From Aldehydirespirator sp965116195 (GTDB lineage Bacteria; Actinomycetota; Acidimicrobiia; Acidimicrobiales; Aldehydirespiratoraceae): a stretch of DNA of 64,000 nt. The notes below the pieces were generated by a model, which worked only from the letters and a program-made list of their open reading frames with translations, had not been told where the DNA came from and made no database searches. Position 1 is the first letter of the stretch. Each line of letters begins with the position of its first letter. The DNA lies in NCBI GenBank assembly GCA_965116195.1, contig OZ220491.1, forward strand, positions 620,001 to 684,000, in the 5' to 3' direction. Below are positions 16,550-24,262 of this stretch, piece by piece. The position numbers and the translations under genes were made by a program.

Positions 16550-18292
16550 ATGTATGACATGAAGATCACCGGCGGACTCTTGGTGGATGGCACCGGCGAT
16601 TCACCCCGACTGGCCGACGTGGCAACCGTGGGCGACCAGATTGTGGCGGTGGGTGCTGATGTGCCCGGTGAGGCGGTTCACAGTATTGACGCCACAGGCC
16701 AGATCGTCACCCCGGGGTTTGTGGATGTACACACCCACTACGACGGCCAGGTCACCTGGGATGACCTGCTCGAGCCGAGCTCGGGCCATGGTGTGACCAC
16801 AGTGGTGATGGGCAACTGCGGGGTGGGCTTTGCACCTGTGCGACCCGGCACCGAAGAATGGCTGATCCAGCTGATGGAGGGTGTGGAGGACATACCCGGC
16901 GCGGCGCTGTCGGAGGGGATCGCATGGGACTGGGAGTCCTTTGGTGACTATCTCGACGCTCTTGACGACCGTTGCTGGGCTGTTGATGTGGGCACCCAGG
17001 TACCACATGGTGCCGTGCGTGCCTATGTGATGGGCGAGCGCGGTGCCCGCAACGAACCTGCCGACACTGACGAGATCAACGACATGGCTCGTATCGTTGC
17101 TGACGCGGTGGAGGCGGGTGCGTTGGGGGTGTCCACCTCGCGCACTCTGGCGCACCGGGCGATGGACGGCGAACCCGTGCCGGGCACTTTTGCCGCTGAG
17201 GACGAGTTGTTCGCACTGGGTCGGGGACTGCGCGACGGCGGCGGAGGCGTGTTTGAGTTGGCACCCACCGGATCGGCGGGGGAGGACATCGTGGCCCCGC
17301 GTGCCGAGGTGGACTGGATGCGGAGACTGTCAGCAGATATCAACCAACCGGTCAGCTTCGCGCTGTTGCAGGTACCGGCAGCACCTGATCTGTGGCGTGA
17401 GCTGATGGATGTGTCAGCCCGGGCCACCGAGGAGGGGGCCGAACTCTTTCCCCAGGTGGCGGGCCGACCCTTCGGTCTGCTCGTCGGCTGGCAGACAAGC
17501 CACCCGTTCTCGCGCCGTCCGACCTACCGGTCCCTGGAGCATCTGGACATCAACGAGCGTTTTGAGCGTCTGTGTGACCCGGCGGTTCGAGCTGCCATCC
17601 TGTCGGAGGCTGACGGTGAGCGTCGTGGTGGGATGCAGGAGGGCGTGGGTGCTCTGGTTGCCACGATGCTTGACCGTTTGTACGTGCTGGGTTCTCCGCC
17701 TGATTATGAGCCGACACCGGACCGCTCAGTCGCAACTGTCGCCGACACGTTGGGTGTCACTGTTGAGGAAGCCGCCTATGACGCCTTCTGCGCAGAAGAC
17801 GGACGGGCTCTGTTGATGGTGCCTCTGTTCAACTATGCATACGGCAACCATGACGCAATCCGTGAGCAGCTCACCCATTCACGGGCGGTGCTGGGCCTGT
17901 CCGACGGTGGAGCCCACTGCGGTCTGATCTGTGATGCCTCGATGCCCACCAGCATGATCAGCCACTGGACCAGGGATCGCAGCAGGGGCGAGCGACTGCC
18001 GCTGGAGTGGGTGGTGCGCAAGCAGACCCGGGACACGGCTGCGTTGTTCGGTTTGGGTGATCGCGGTGTCGTGACCCCGGGCAAACGAGCCGACCTCAAC
18101 GTGATTGATCACTCAGCCATCGGCCTGCGCACTCCTCAACTGGTGCATGACCTGCCTGCTGGTGGCCGACGCCTGCTGCAGCACGCCGACGGGTACACGG
18201 CGACCATCGTGGCCGGCCAGCAGACCCGCAGTCACGGTGCTGACACAGGAGCCAGGCCCGGTCGTCTGGTGCGAGGTCGGCGCGCTGCCTGA
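16550..18292 (+). CDS. N-acyl-D-amino-acid deacylase/D-aminoacylase-family amidohydrolase
   Basis: A 580-residue metal-dependent amidohydrolase. It starts MYDMKITGGLLVDGTGDSP, matching the usual MYDLxIRGGxVVDGTG opening, which decides the ATG at 16550 over the upstream GTG at 16541. The metal site includes VDVHTHYDGQVTWDD near residue 57; HGVTTVVMGNCGVGFAP and ALGVSTSR follow. LGLSDGGAHCGLICDAS and RGVVTPGKRADLNVIDH complete the barrel and C-terminal sandwich. Family members remove N-acyl groups from D-amino acids or hydrolyse related amides in the cytoplasm. An SDR follows 145 bp downstream. The true substrate cannot be told. Confidence 0.85.
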   Translation: MYDMKITGGLLVDGTGDSPRLADVATVGDQIVAVGADVPGEAVHSIDATGQIVTPGFVDVHTHYDGQVTWDDLLEPSSGHGVTTVVMGNCGVGFAPVRPGTEEWLIQLMEGVEDIPGAALSEGIAWDWESFGDYLDALDDRCWAVDVGTQVPHGAVRAYVMGERGARNEPADTDEINDMARIVADAVEAGALGVSTSRTLAHRAMDGEPVPGTFAAEDELFALGRGLRDGGGGVFELAPTGSAGEDIVAPRAEVDWMRRLSADINQPVSFALLQVPAAPDLWRELMDVSARATEEGAELFPQVAGRPFGLLVGWQTSHPFSRRPTYRSLEHLDINERFERLCDPAVRAAILSEADGERRGGMQEGVGALVATMLDRLYVLGSPPDYEPTPDRSVATVADTLGVTVEEAAYDAFCAEDGRALLMVPLFNYAYGNHDAIREQLTHSRAVLGLSDGGAHCGLICDASMPTSMISHWTRDRSRGERLPLEWVVRKQTRDTAALFGLGDRGVVTPGKRADLNVIDHSAIGLRTPQLVHDLPAGGRRLLQHADGYTATIVAGQQTRSHGADTGARPGRLVRGRRAA

Positions 18293-18367
18293 GCGGTCGG
18301 CGGGCATCTGGGATGCGGACATGGGGTTCACGTCAAAACGGCGCGCTGTCTGAGCGGTCGGCGGGCA
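18278..18367. repeat. 60-bp duplication including the amidohydrolase stop codon
   Basis: CGGCGCGCTGCCTGAGCGGT followed by CGGCGGGCAT occurs at 18278 and, with one change, at 18338. The first copy spans the stop codon of the upstream gene. Confidence 0.88.
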
Positions 18368-18436
18368 TGGCTGCGCTTGATCAGGTCGTCACTTCGGTCA
18401 GATCGTCACCTTGTGGAGGGAGAGGGCTTCACCACG

Positions 18437-19366
18437 ATGGGTCTGTGTGACGGGCGGGTCGTGATTGTCACCGGTGCGGGCCGGGGGCTGGGACGAGCGC
18501 ATGCTCTGGCGTTCGGGGCTGAGGGAGCCCACGTGTTGGTCAACGATCTGGGGGTGCAGCGCGACGGTACGCAGCCCGACGGTACGCAGTCCGGCGACGG
18601 TGATGACGCCGCGTCCGAGGTGGTGGAGCAGATCATCGCAGCAGGTGGTTCGGCGGCAGCCAACCATGCGGATGTGGCTGACTGGACACAAGCCGCAGCG
18701 ATGGTTGCTCAGGCTGTTGACACCTGGGGTCGGCTCGACACCTTGGTGTGCAACGCCGGGTTCCTGCGTGACCGGATGCTCGTGAACATGTCCGAACAGG
18801 AGTGGGACTCCGTGGTGAGGGTGCATCTGAAGGGCCACTTCGCACCTGCCCGTCACGCTGTCACGCACTGGCGACAACAGCAGCGTGAGACAGACCAGCC
18901 GACTGTGGCACGCATTGTCAACACTTCGTCGGGAGCCGGGCTGATGGGTTCGGTCGGCCAGGGAAACTATGCGGCCGCCAAAGCTGCGACAGCACTGTTG
19001 ACGATCCAGCAGGCGGCTGAGTGGGGCCGCTACGGCGTGCTTGTGAACGCGGTTGCCCCCGACGCTCGTACTCGCATGACCGCAGGGGTGTTTTATGAGG
19101 CCGAGCCTCCGTCCGCCGGTTGGGATGCCAAAGCACCTGAGAATGTCTCGCCGCTGGTGGTGTGGCTCGGCAGCCCCGATTGTGATGTCAGCGGCAGGGT
19201 TTTTGAATGCACCGGGGGCCAACTCAACGTGTGTGACGGTTGGCAGCACGGGCCGGTGATGTCGGTGGGGGAGCGCACCATGACAACCGCCGAGGCCGGC
19301 AACCTGGCCCGACGTTCAATTGCTGCCGAGAGGCCGCCGGCACCGGTGTTCGGCTCCAGTTCATAG
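18437..19366 (+). CDS. Short-chain dehydrogenase/reductase (MFE-2/HSD17B4-like)
   Basis: A 309-residue classical SDR. The Rossmann motif is VTGAGRGLGRAHALAF (near 11-26). Then come NDLG, the NHADVAD acidic cofactor segment, VCNAGFLRDRML, NTSSGAGLMGSVGQGNYAAAK with the Ser-Tyr-Lys catalytic set, and VNAVAPDARTRM. The sequence around VLVNDLG and the long C-terminus resemble the 3-hydroxyacyl-CoA dehydrogenase domain of multifunctional beta-oxidation enzymes. The ATG at 18437 follows GGAGGGAGAGG; the frame extends back to 18377 without a family match. With the acyl-CoA ligase downstream it may work in side-chain or fatty-acyl oxidation. Confidence 0.86.
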   Translation: MGLCDGRVVIVTGAGRGLGRAHALAFGAEGAHVLVNDLGVQRDGTQPDGTQSGDGDDAASEVVEQIIAAGGSAAANHADVADWTQAAAMVAQAVDTWGRLDTLVCNAGFLRDRMLVNMSEQEWDSVVRVHLKGHFAPARHAVTHWRQQQRETDQPTVARIVNTSSGAGLMGSVGQGNYAAAKAATALLTIQQAAEWGRYGVLVNAVAPDARTRMTAGVFYEAEPPSAGWDAKAPENVSPLVVWLGSPDCDVSGRVFECTGGQLNVCDGWQHGPVMSVGERTMTTAEAGNLARRSIAAERPPAPVFGSSS

Positions 19367-19375
19367 AACTCAGTT

Positions 19376-19480
19376 CGTAACAGCCCGGTTCGCATCGGCC
19401 CGGTTCATATGGGCCCGGTTCGCATCGGCCCGGTTCATAAGGGCCCGGTTCGCATCGGCCCGGTTCGTCTTCATAGAGCC
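19376..19480. repeat. 15/30-bp GCCCGGTTC repeat
   Basis: GCCCGGTTCGCATCG and GCCCGGTTCATAWGG alternate about every 15 bp from 19384 to 19470. TTCATAGA, which marks the SDR stop region, reappears near 19471. The remainder of the spacer to 19728 holds the promoter and leader described separately. Confidence 0.85.
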
Positions 19481-19561
19481 TGGTTCCAGGCAGATTTCTG
19501 AGAATTCACCTGAAAAATCCCGGCAGTTCACCTGGACTCAAGAGATTTGTGTGTCAAATGC

Positions 19562-19590
19562 GTGACAAACTTGTGACGATGCTGTAACCT
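19562..19590 (+). promoter_or_regulatory. Candidate promoter of the acyl-CoA ligase
   Basis: GTGACA (19562-19567), a 17-bp spacer, and TAACCT (19585-19590, fitting the actinobacterial TANNNT -10). This predicts a leader of roughly 130 nt before the start at 19729. Confidence 0.5.
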
Positions 19591-19626
19591 TGCGTGCAGG
19601 AGTTCGGTCAGAGTGATCAGGAAGTT

Positions 19627-19703
19627 CGCCGAGACGGAATTCCAAGTTTCCCCCCTCCAGGGACCGTGCGAGACCCGCCGACATGCGTTGGCGGGTCTCG
19701 GCG
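19627..19703 (+). promoter_or_regulatory. Leader hairpin with a mutually exclusive alternative pairing
   Basis: CGAGACCCGCC (19669-19679) and GGCGGGTCTCG (19690-19700) form a perfect 11-bp stem with a 10-nt loop, 29 nt before the ligase start. CGCCGAGAC (19627-19635) is a perfect 9-nt complement of GTCTCGGCG (19695-19703), which overlaps the 3' arm, so the two pairings compete. This is the layout of an attenuator or switch, but no T-run follows the strong hairpin and no riboswitch class was recognised. Confidence 0.55.
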
Positions 19704-19728
19704 CGTACAGCACTATACGCTGCCCGAC

Positions 19729-21291
19729 ATGAGTGGTGCTCTCCATGGTGCTCGAACCTTCTGGGAACTGCTTGAACAGCGGGTCAACAGCACCCCGGAT
19801 CGCCTGATGCTCGTGGATGAGGCGGGCCGCTCCTGCACATTCCTGCAGTTCAGGGACCACGCCGAACGCGTGGCGGCAGGTTTGCAGCAGTTGGGCGTGG
19901 GGGACCGCACGCCGGTCACATGGGAGTTGCCGACCCGCATTGAGACCGTCGTGTTGAGCTTCGCCCTGAGCCGCCTCGGCGCGGTTCAAAATCCTGTCAT
20001 TCACATCTACCGTCACCGTGAGGTCGGCTACTGCATCCGCCAGACCGGTGCGGAGTTGGTCGTGCATCCCGGCAACTGGGGCGGTTTCGACTATGGTGCC
20101 ATGGTCCGGGAGGTCAGCGCCGGATTGTCACGTCCTCCGAGATCGCTGGACGGCTATGAGGGGCTACCTGAAGGTGACCCCGCCACGCTGCCACCTCCAC
20201 CGAACCCTGACACCGATCCGGTTCGCTGGTTGTACTACACCTCCGGCACGACATCTGACCCCAAGGGTGTCAAACACACCGACCGTTCCCTGATCGCAGG
20301 TGGTATCGGTCTGGCCCGGGCGCTGGACATGAGCGGTGACGATGTCGGCTCGATCGCCTTTCCCTACGCCCACATCGGCGGGCCTGACTACATGGTCACG
20401 ATGCTGTCGTCGGGTTTTGGAGCGGTGCTCATAGAGCGGTTTGACCCGGCTGTTGCGGTTGCGTCCTACGCCAGACATGGTGTGACGATGGCTGGTGGAT
20501 CCACGGCCTTCTATCAGATGTTTCTGGCCGAGGATCTCAAGTCGCGTCAGGGTGGGCGTGGCCCGGCAATGCCGGCGCTGCGGGTGCTCTCGGGTGGCGG
20601 TGCGCCGAAGCCTCCTGAGATCTACCACCAGGTCAAAGAGCAGATGGGCATTCCGGTGGCACATGGCTACGGGATGACCGAGTGTCCGATGATCTCGCAG
20701 GGCTCGCCCCGTGACAGCGACGATCAACTCGCCCATACCGATGGTCATCCGGTTCATGGTTGCGAGGTCACTATCACCGCACCTGACGGCAGCGAGTGCC
20801 CCCCGGGCACTGAGGGCGAGGTGCGGGTACGAGGGCCGATGCTGTTCGTCGGCTACACCGACGCGGCACTCGACGTTGACGCGTTCGACTCTCGGGGACG
20901 TTTCTGCACCGGTGATCTCGGCGTGATGCGCCCGGACGGTCATCTCACGCTCACCGGCCGTCTCAAGGACATCATCATCCGCAAGGGCGAGAACATTTCT
21001 GCCAAGGAGATCGAGGATGTGCTGTATGGCCATCCCAAGGTCGCCGCGGCCGCGGTCATCGGCTTGGCTGACACCGACCGGGGTGAACTCGTCTGCGCCG
21101 TGGTGGAGACTGCCGGCAGCGAGGACCTGACCTTCGCCGAGATGGTCAGGGCCTGTGGTGAGGCCGGACTGGCACGACAGAAAGTGCCCGAACGTCTGGA
21201 GATACAACCCGGACCGCTGCCACGCAACGCTACGCTCAAGATCCTCAAACACGAACTGCGCAGGACTTACTCCCCCGAGACCGAGAACTGA
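19729..21291 (+). CDS. Acyl-CoA synthetase / AMP-dependent ligase
   Basis: A 520-residue class I adenylate-forming enzyme that activates a carboxylic acid with ATP and CoA. The P-loop-like motif is YYTSGTTSDPKGVKHTD (near 166-182). GGGAPKPPE, HGYGMTECPMIS (A5) and GRFCTGDLGVMRPDGHLTLTGRLKDIIIRKGENISAKEIED (A7-A8) follow. RNATLKILKHELR near the C-terminus carries the catalytic Lys of A10. The start at MSGALHGARTFWELLEQR fits the family; the frame extends back to 19594 through the structured leader. Similar proteins include cyclohexanecarboxylate-CoA ligases. It probably works with the SDR and ferredoxin genes nearby in organic-acid degradation. Confidence 0.9.
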   Translation: MSGALHGARTFWELLEQRVNSTPDRLMLVDEAGRSCTFLQFRDHAERVAAGLQQLGVGDRTPVTWELPTRIETVVLSFALSRLGAVQNPVIHIYRHREVGYCIRQTGAELVVHPGNWGGFDYGAMVREVSAGLSRPPRSLDGYEGLPEGDPATLPPPPNPDTDPVRWLYYTSGTTSDPKGVKHTDRSLIAGGIGLARALDMSGDDVGSIAFPYAHIGGPDYMVTMLSSGFGAVLIERFDPAVAVASYARHGVTMAGGSTAFYQMFLAEDLKSRQGGRGPAMPALRVLSGGGAPKPPEIYHQVKEQMGIPVAHGYGMTECPMISQGSPRDSDDQLAHTDGHPVHGCEVTITAPDGSECPPGTEGEVRVRGPMLFVGYTDAALDVDAFDSRGRFCTGDLGVMRPDGHLTLTGRLKDIIIRKGENISAKEIEDVLYGHPKVAAAAVIGLADTDRGELVCAVVETAGSEDLTFAEMVRACGEAGLARQKVPERLEIQPGPLPRNATLKILKHELRRTYSPETEN

Positions 21292-21360
21292 GCAGAAACC
21301 GTCCACAATAGATGAGTGGCCTCGCCTCACTACCCCGACAACAAGAACTGAGCAGACACC
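21274..21360. repeat. 60-bp duplication including the ligase stop codon
   Basis: GAACTGAGCAGAAACC at the ligase stop recurs exactly 60 bp later as GAACTGAGCAGACACC, each preceded by a CCCGA motif. The duplicate lies just before the ArsC-family gene. Confidence 0.85.
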
Positions 21361-21378
21361 GGAACCGAAGGGATTGCA

Positions 21379-21753
21379 ATGTCAGACATCGTTATTTATC
21401 ACAACAAGCATTGAATCTCTTCCAACAATGCAGTGGCGGTCGTCACGGCAAGCGGTGCAGACTTCGAGGTTGTGAACTACCTGCAGGACCGTCCCGACGA
21501 AGCAACTCTGCGCAGCATCATTGCACGCTTTGAGGAACCGGTTGAGGACCTGGTTCGCAAGGACTCGCAGTTCGACAAACTCGGATTGGACGCCGCCGAC
21601 TATGTGGGTGACGCGGATGCGGTGGTGGGACTGCTGTTGAAGTATCCAAGGCTGATGCAGCGTCCCGTGCTGGTGCGAGGTGATCGGGCCATCATCGGTC
21701 GTCGGCGCGGGGACACTACGGTCAAGGACAGGGTGACGGAGTTCCTGGCTTGA
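21379..21753 (+). CDS. ArsC-family thioredoxin-fold protein, probable selenoprotein (in-frame UGA as Sec12)
   Basis: AAGGGA sits 6 nt before an ATG at 21379. The frame reads MSDIVIYHNKH, then TGA (21412-21414), then ISSNNAVAVVTASG and DFEVVNYLQDRP, and ends at 21753 (124 residues if UGA is read through). ArsC/YfgD proteins have Y-H-N-x-x-C-x-x-S-x-x-A-L with the redox cysteine at this exact spot; the alignment needs no gap, so UGA replaces the catalytic Cys. Downstream family features RPVLVRGDRAIIGR (the RP loop) and a C-terminal VKDRVTEFLA are intact. A SECIS-like hairpin follows. The enzyme would reduce arsenate or another thiol/selenol substrate. Starting instead at GTG 21433 drops the first strand and active site and lacks a ribosome site. 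A nonsense mutant is the main alternative. Confidence 0.75.
21429..21450 (+). promoter_or_regulatory. Bacterial SECIS-like stem-loop
   Basis: TGC-A-GTGGC (21429-21437) pairs with GTCAC-G-GCA (21442-21450). That gives eight pairs (one G-U), with one A/G mismatch, closing the loop GGTC (21438-21441). The apical loop has G at its first two positions and begins 23 nt after the UGA. Both fit the published bacterial SECIS rule (loop 16-37 nt from UGA, G in the first two loop bases). Confidence 0.7.
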
Positions 21754-21905
21754 CGAATGCTTGACTGATGCTTGACTGATGTGGTGGTGAGACCTTTGTG
21801 ACCGACAGGAACGGTGCCTGACCGATGTGGGTGGAGACCTTGTGCCGACAGGAACGGTGCCTGACCAGTGCTTGACCGATGTGGGTGGTGAGACCTTTGT
21901 GACCG
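21752..21905. repeat. Nested duplications after the ArsC-family gene
   Basis: GCTTGACTGATG-type units start at the stop codon of the gene and repeat several times. A longer unit with GATGTGG, GAGACCTTTGTGACC and GACAGGAACGGTGCCTGACC is present in about three diverged copies. No gene is seen. Confidence 0.8.
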
Positions 21906-21948
21906 GTGTGATCAACAGCACCAACAGGACCAACAGAAGGAGAGCCGA

Positions 21949-22143
21949 ATGCGCATAGTCGTGGACTTTGATCTGTGCGAGAGCAACGCTGTCTGCATGC
22001 AGATCGCGCCGGACATCTTTGAGGTGCGAGATGATGACTTCTTGTACATCCTCAACGAGACCCCCGGCGAAGCCGACCGGGCCCGCGTGGAGGAGTGCGT
22101 GCAGCGCTGCCCCAAACAGGCCATCTCGCTGGCCGGGGACTGA
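21949..22143 (+). CDS. Small [3Fe-4S]-type ferredoxin
   Basis: A 64-residue acidic ferredoxin of the kind that serves cytochromes P450 in actinobacteria. Cysteines fall at 10, 16, 50 and 54 (C-X5-C and CVQRCPKQAI with the Cys-Pro). AAGGAG lies 7 nt before the ATG. It is followed 15 bp later by its likely reductase at 22159, so the two form an electron-transfer pair from NAD(P)H. No P450 or Rieske oxygenase is in the window, so the terminal acceptor must be encoded elsewhere. Confidence 0.9.
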   Translation: MRIVVDFDLCESNAVCMQIAPDIFEVRDDDFLYILNETPGEADRARVEECVQRCPKQAISLAGD

Positions 22144-22158
22144 GACCCGACCGACTCC

Positions 22159-23349
22159 GTGAAGTCGGTCACGATAGTCGGAGCCTCCCTGGCGGGGTTG
22201 CGGGCTGCGGAGACCCTGCGGCGTGAGGGCTTTGACGGCGAGGTCATTCTCGTGGGTGCGGAGCAGCATCTTCCCTACGACAGACCACCACTGTCCAAGC
22301 AGGTGCTGGCAGGGGACTGGGAACCCGCCAGAACTGCGCTGACAACGGCTGACGAACTCACAGAGTCGGGCATCAACCTGCACCTCGGTGTGAGAGCCAG
22401 TTCCTTTGATCTGAGGTCTCGCACTTTGAGTCTGCAAACGGGAGCGCAACTCAACGTTGACGGACTGGTCATCGCCACCGGAGCGCGTTGTCGCAATCTT
22501 CGAGGAGCGGAGAACCTCCCGGGCGTACATGTTCTGCGCACTCTCGACGATTGCCTGTCGTTGCGCTCTGATATGGAGGCGGGGCCTGGCCGGGTGCTGG
22601 TCATCGGCGCTGGTTTCATCGGGGCGGAAGTGGCAGCCACTGCCAGAGGGCTGGGTCTGGACGTGACCATGGTGGAGGCATTGCCCAATCCGCTGTCGCG
22701 GGTGCTTGGTGACGAGATGGGCAGCGTCTGCGCGGCAGTGCATCAAGATCACGGTGTTGATCTGCGTGTCAACACAACGGTGGAGGCCGTGTGTGGGACT
22801 GATCGTGTTGAAAGCGTGCGCCTTTCTGACGGCTCAGATGTGGTAGCCGATGTGGTCGTGGTCGGTGTCGGCGTGGTCCCCAACACTGAGTGGTTGCAGG
22901 GTTCGGGCGTGCCGGTGGATGACGGCGTGCTGTGCGATGCCTCGTGTCTGGCTGCTGAAGGCGTGGTCGCAGCAGGTGACGTGGCCCGCTGGCCCAACGA
23001 GTTGTTCGGCGAGGTAATGCGAGTCGAACACTGGGACAACGCCGCTGCCCAGGGTGCCCATGCGGCACGCCGACTGCTTTCGGCGGACACCGGGCCGTTC
23101 AGTCCGGTACCGTGGTTTTGGAGTGACCAGTACGACCGCAAGATACAGCTTGCGGGCAGGGTGAGACCCGATGACGAGATCCGTGTGGTGGCAGGGTCAA
23201 CCGGAGAACGTCGCTTTGCTGCTCTGTACGGACGGGCCGGGCGTTTGAGGGGCGTGCTCGGCTTCAACCGGCCTCGCCATGTGATGCGCTACCGCGCTCT
23301 GATTGAGCGTGCCGCAGGCTTTGAGGAAGCTCTGGCCGCTGACATCTGA
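22159..23349 (+). CDS. FAD-dependent NAD(P)H:ferredoxin reductase
   Basis: A 396-residue two-dinucleotide-fold flavoprotein. FAD binding is VGASLAGLRAAETLRREGFDGEV at the N-terminus, then YDRPPLSKQVL. NAD(P)H binding is VIGAGFIGAEVAATARGLGLDVTMVE (near 150-175). AEGVVAAGDVARWPNELFGEVMRVEHWDNA is the second FAD motif, typical of rhodocoxin/putidaredoxin-reductase relatives. The GTG start directly precedes the first beta strand. It is almost certainly co-translated with the ferredoxin upstream. Confidence 0.92.
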   Translation: MKSVTIVGASLAGLRAAETLRREGFDGEVILVGAEQHLPYDRPPLSKQVLAGDWEPARTALTTADELTESGINLHLGVRASSFDLRSRTLSLQTGAQLNVDGLVIATGARCRNLRGAENLPGVHVLRTLDDCLSLRSDMEAGPGRVLVIGAGFIGAEVAATARGLGLDVTMVEALPNPLSRVLGDEMGSVCAAVHQDHGVDLRVNTTVEAVCGTDRVESVRLSDGSDVVADVVVVGVGVVPNTEWLQGSGVPVDDGVLCDASCLAAEGVVAAGDVARWPNELFGEVMRVEHWDNAAAQGAHAARRLLSADTGPFSPVPWFWSDQYDRKIQLAGRVRPDDEIRVVAGSTGERRFAALYGRAGRLRGVLGFNRPRHVMRYRALIERAAGFEEALAADI

Positions 23350-23550
23350 AAGCCGCCACTTCTGAGGCCCGCTACTTCTGAGGCCGCCACCAACGACCGT
23401 TTCTCAAGCCGTGTCCGCCGCCGACAGCTTCGACGAGTGCTGTGGCCCAGCAGAAACCGTTGCGGTAGGCGCACCCGTTTTGATGGAACCCGTCCACCAA
23501 ACCGAGCCACTTGTGGCCCAGCAGGAACCGTTGTGGTAGGCGCACCCCAC
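23347..23550. repeat. Two repeat families in the spacer before rpsO
   Basis: CTTCTGAGGCC-type units start at the reductase stop codon and repeat three times to about 23395. A 36-bp block beginning TGTGGCCCAGCAG and containing GTAGGCGCACCC occurs at 23441 and 23512 (71-bp spacing). From 23551 to 23741 only the rpsO leader remains, with no gene recognised. Confidence 0.82.
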
Positions 23551-23741
23551 CCGTGTCTGCCCGCCGCTTGTTGTGAGCGGTTGCGTGCAGGTGGAAATCC
23601 AAGACGTGTCGTTGCGAGTCGGTTTGCTGTTAGCCTGCGGGCACCCTGTCAAAGTCGGCAGGGCGCGTCTTGTCAAGCACGCAGGCTGCGAACCTCGCAC
23701 AGCGGGTCACGCAGCAGGGTCCGACACCCGATGGAGAAAAC

Positions 23742-24023
23742 ATGGCAACCGGCCTCCCACCCAAGTCTGAGACCATCGCAACGACGGTTCAGGCCTTCGG
23801 ACTAGCTGAGAACGACACAGGTTCTCCCGAAGTCCAGATAGCGTTGTTGTCCGCCCGCATCAATCATCTCACCGAGCATCTGAGGTTCCACAAAAAGGAC
23901 CATCACAGCCGGAGAGGTTTGTTGATGCTGGTGGGTCGGCGTAGGAGGCTGCTCGACTACGTAAGGGAAAATGATGTCGAGCGCTATCGGGCGATCATCG
24001 CCCATCTCGGTTTGCGACGCTGA
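23742..24023 (+). CDS. rpsO: 30S ribosomal protein S15
   Basis: A 93-residue S15, slightly longer than the usual 89. Conserved motifs are TGSPEVQIALLSARINHLTEHL, HKKDHHSRRGLLMLVGRRRRLLDYV and YRAIIAHLGLRR, which bind the 16S rRNA three-way junction during 30S assembly. GGAG lies 7 nt before the ATG; the frame extends back to 23670 without relevance. It is followed by pnp, the widely conserved rpsO-pnp order. Confidence 0.97.
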   Translation: MATGLPPKSETIATTVQAFGLAENDTGSPEVQIALLSARINHLTEHLRFHKKDHHSRRGLLMLVGRRRRLLDYVRENDVERYRAIIAHLGLRR

Positions 24024-24262
24024 CCTGACAACCGGCGGCTCTCAGGAGCTGCATCTGGCTTTGATTTTGCCCCGCAGGGGCTGATTGAGCCAGCGACGAA
24101 ACCCAGTAACAATCAAAAATGCGGTGCGACCGCTCCGGTGCTAGTCGCATCGGCCCGGTTCTGAGCCCACCCGTTGGGGCGCGGGACCGGACCGATACGA
24201 CTGGGAACTGGCGGGGTCGTACCCGTGATCGGACCCGACCGGGTCCGCAAGGGAGTAGATCC

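Noticed and set aside
21433..21753. GTG start at 21433 as the true start of the ArsC-family protein
   Set aside because: It lacks a ribosome site, lies within the SECIS-like stem and would remove the first strand and active site, while the ATG at 21379 has a good Shine-Dalgarno and family-matching codons on both sides of the UGA.
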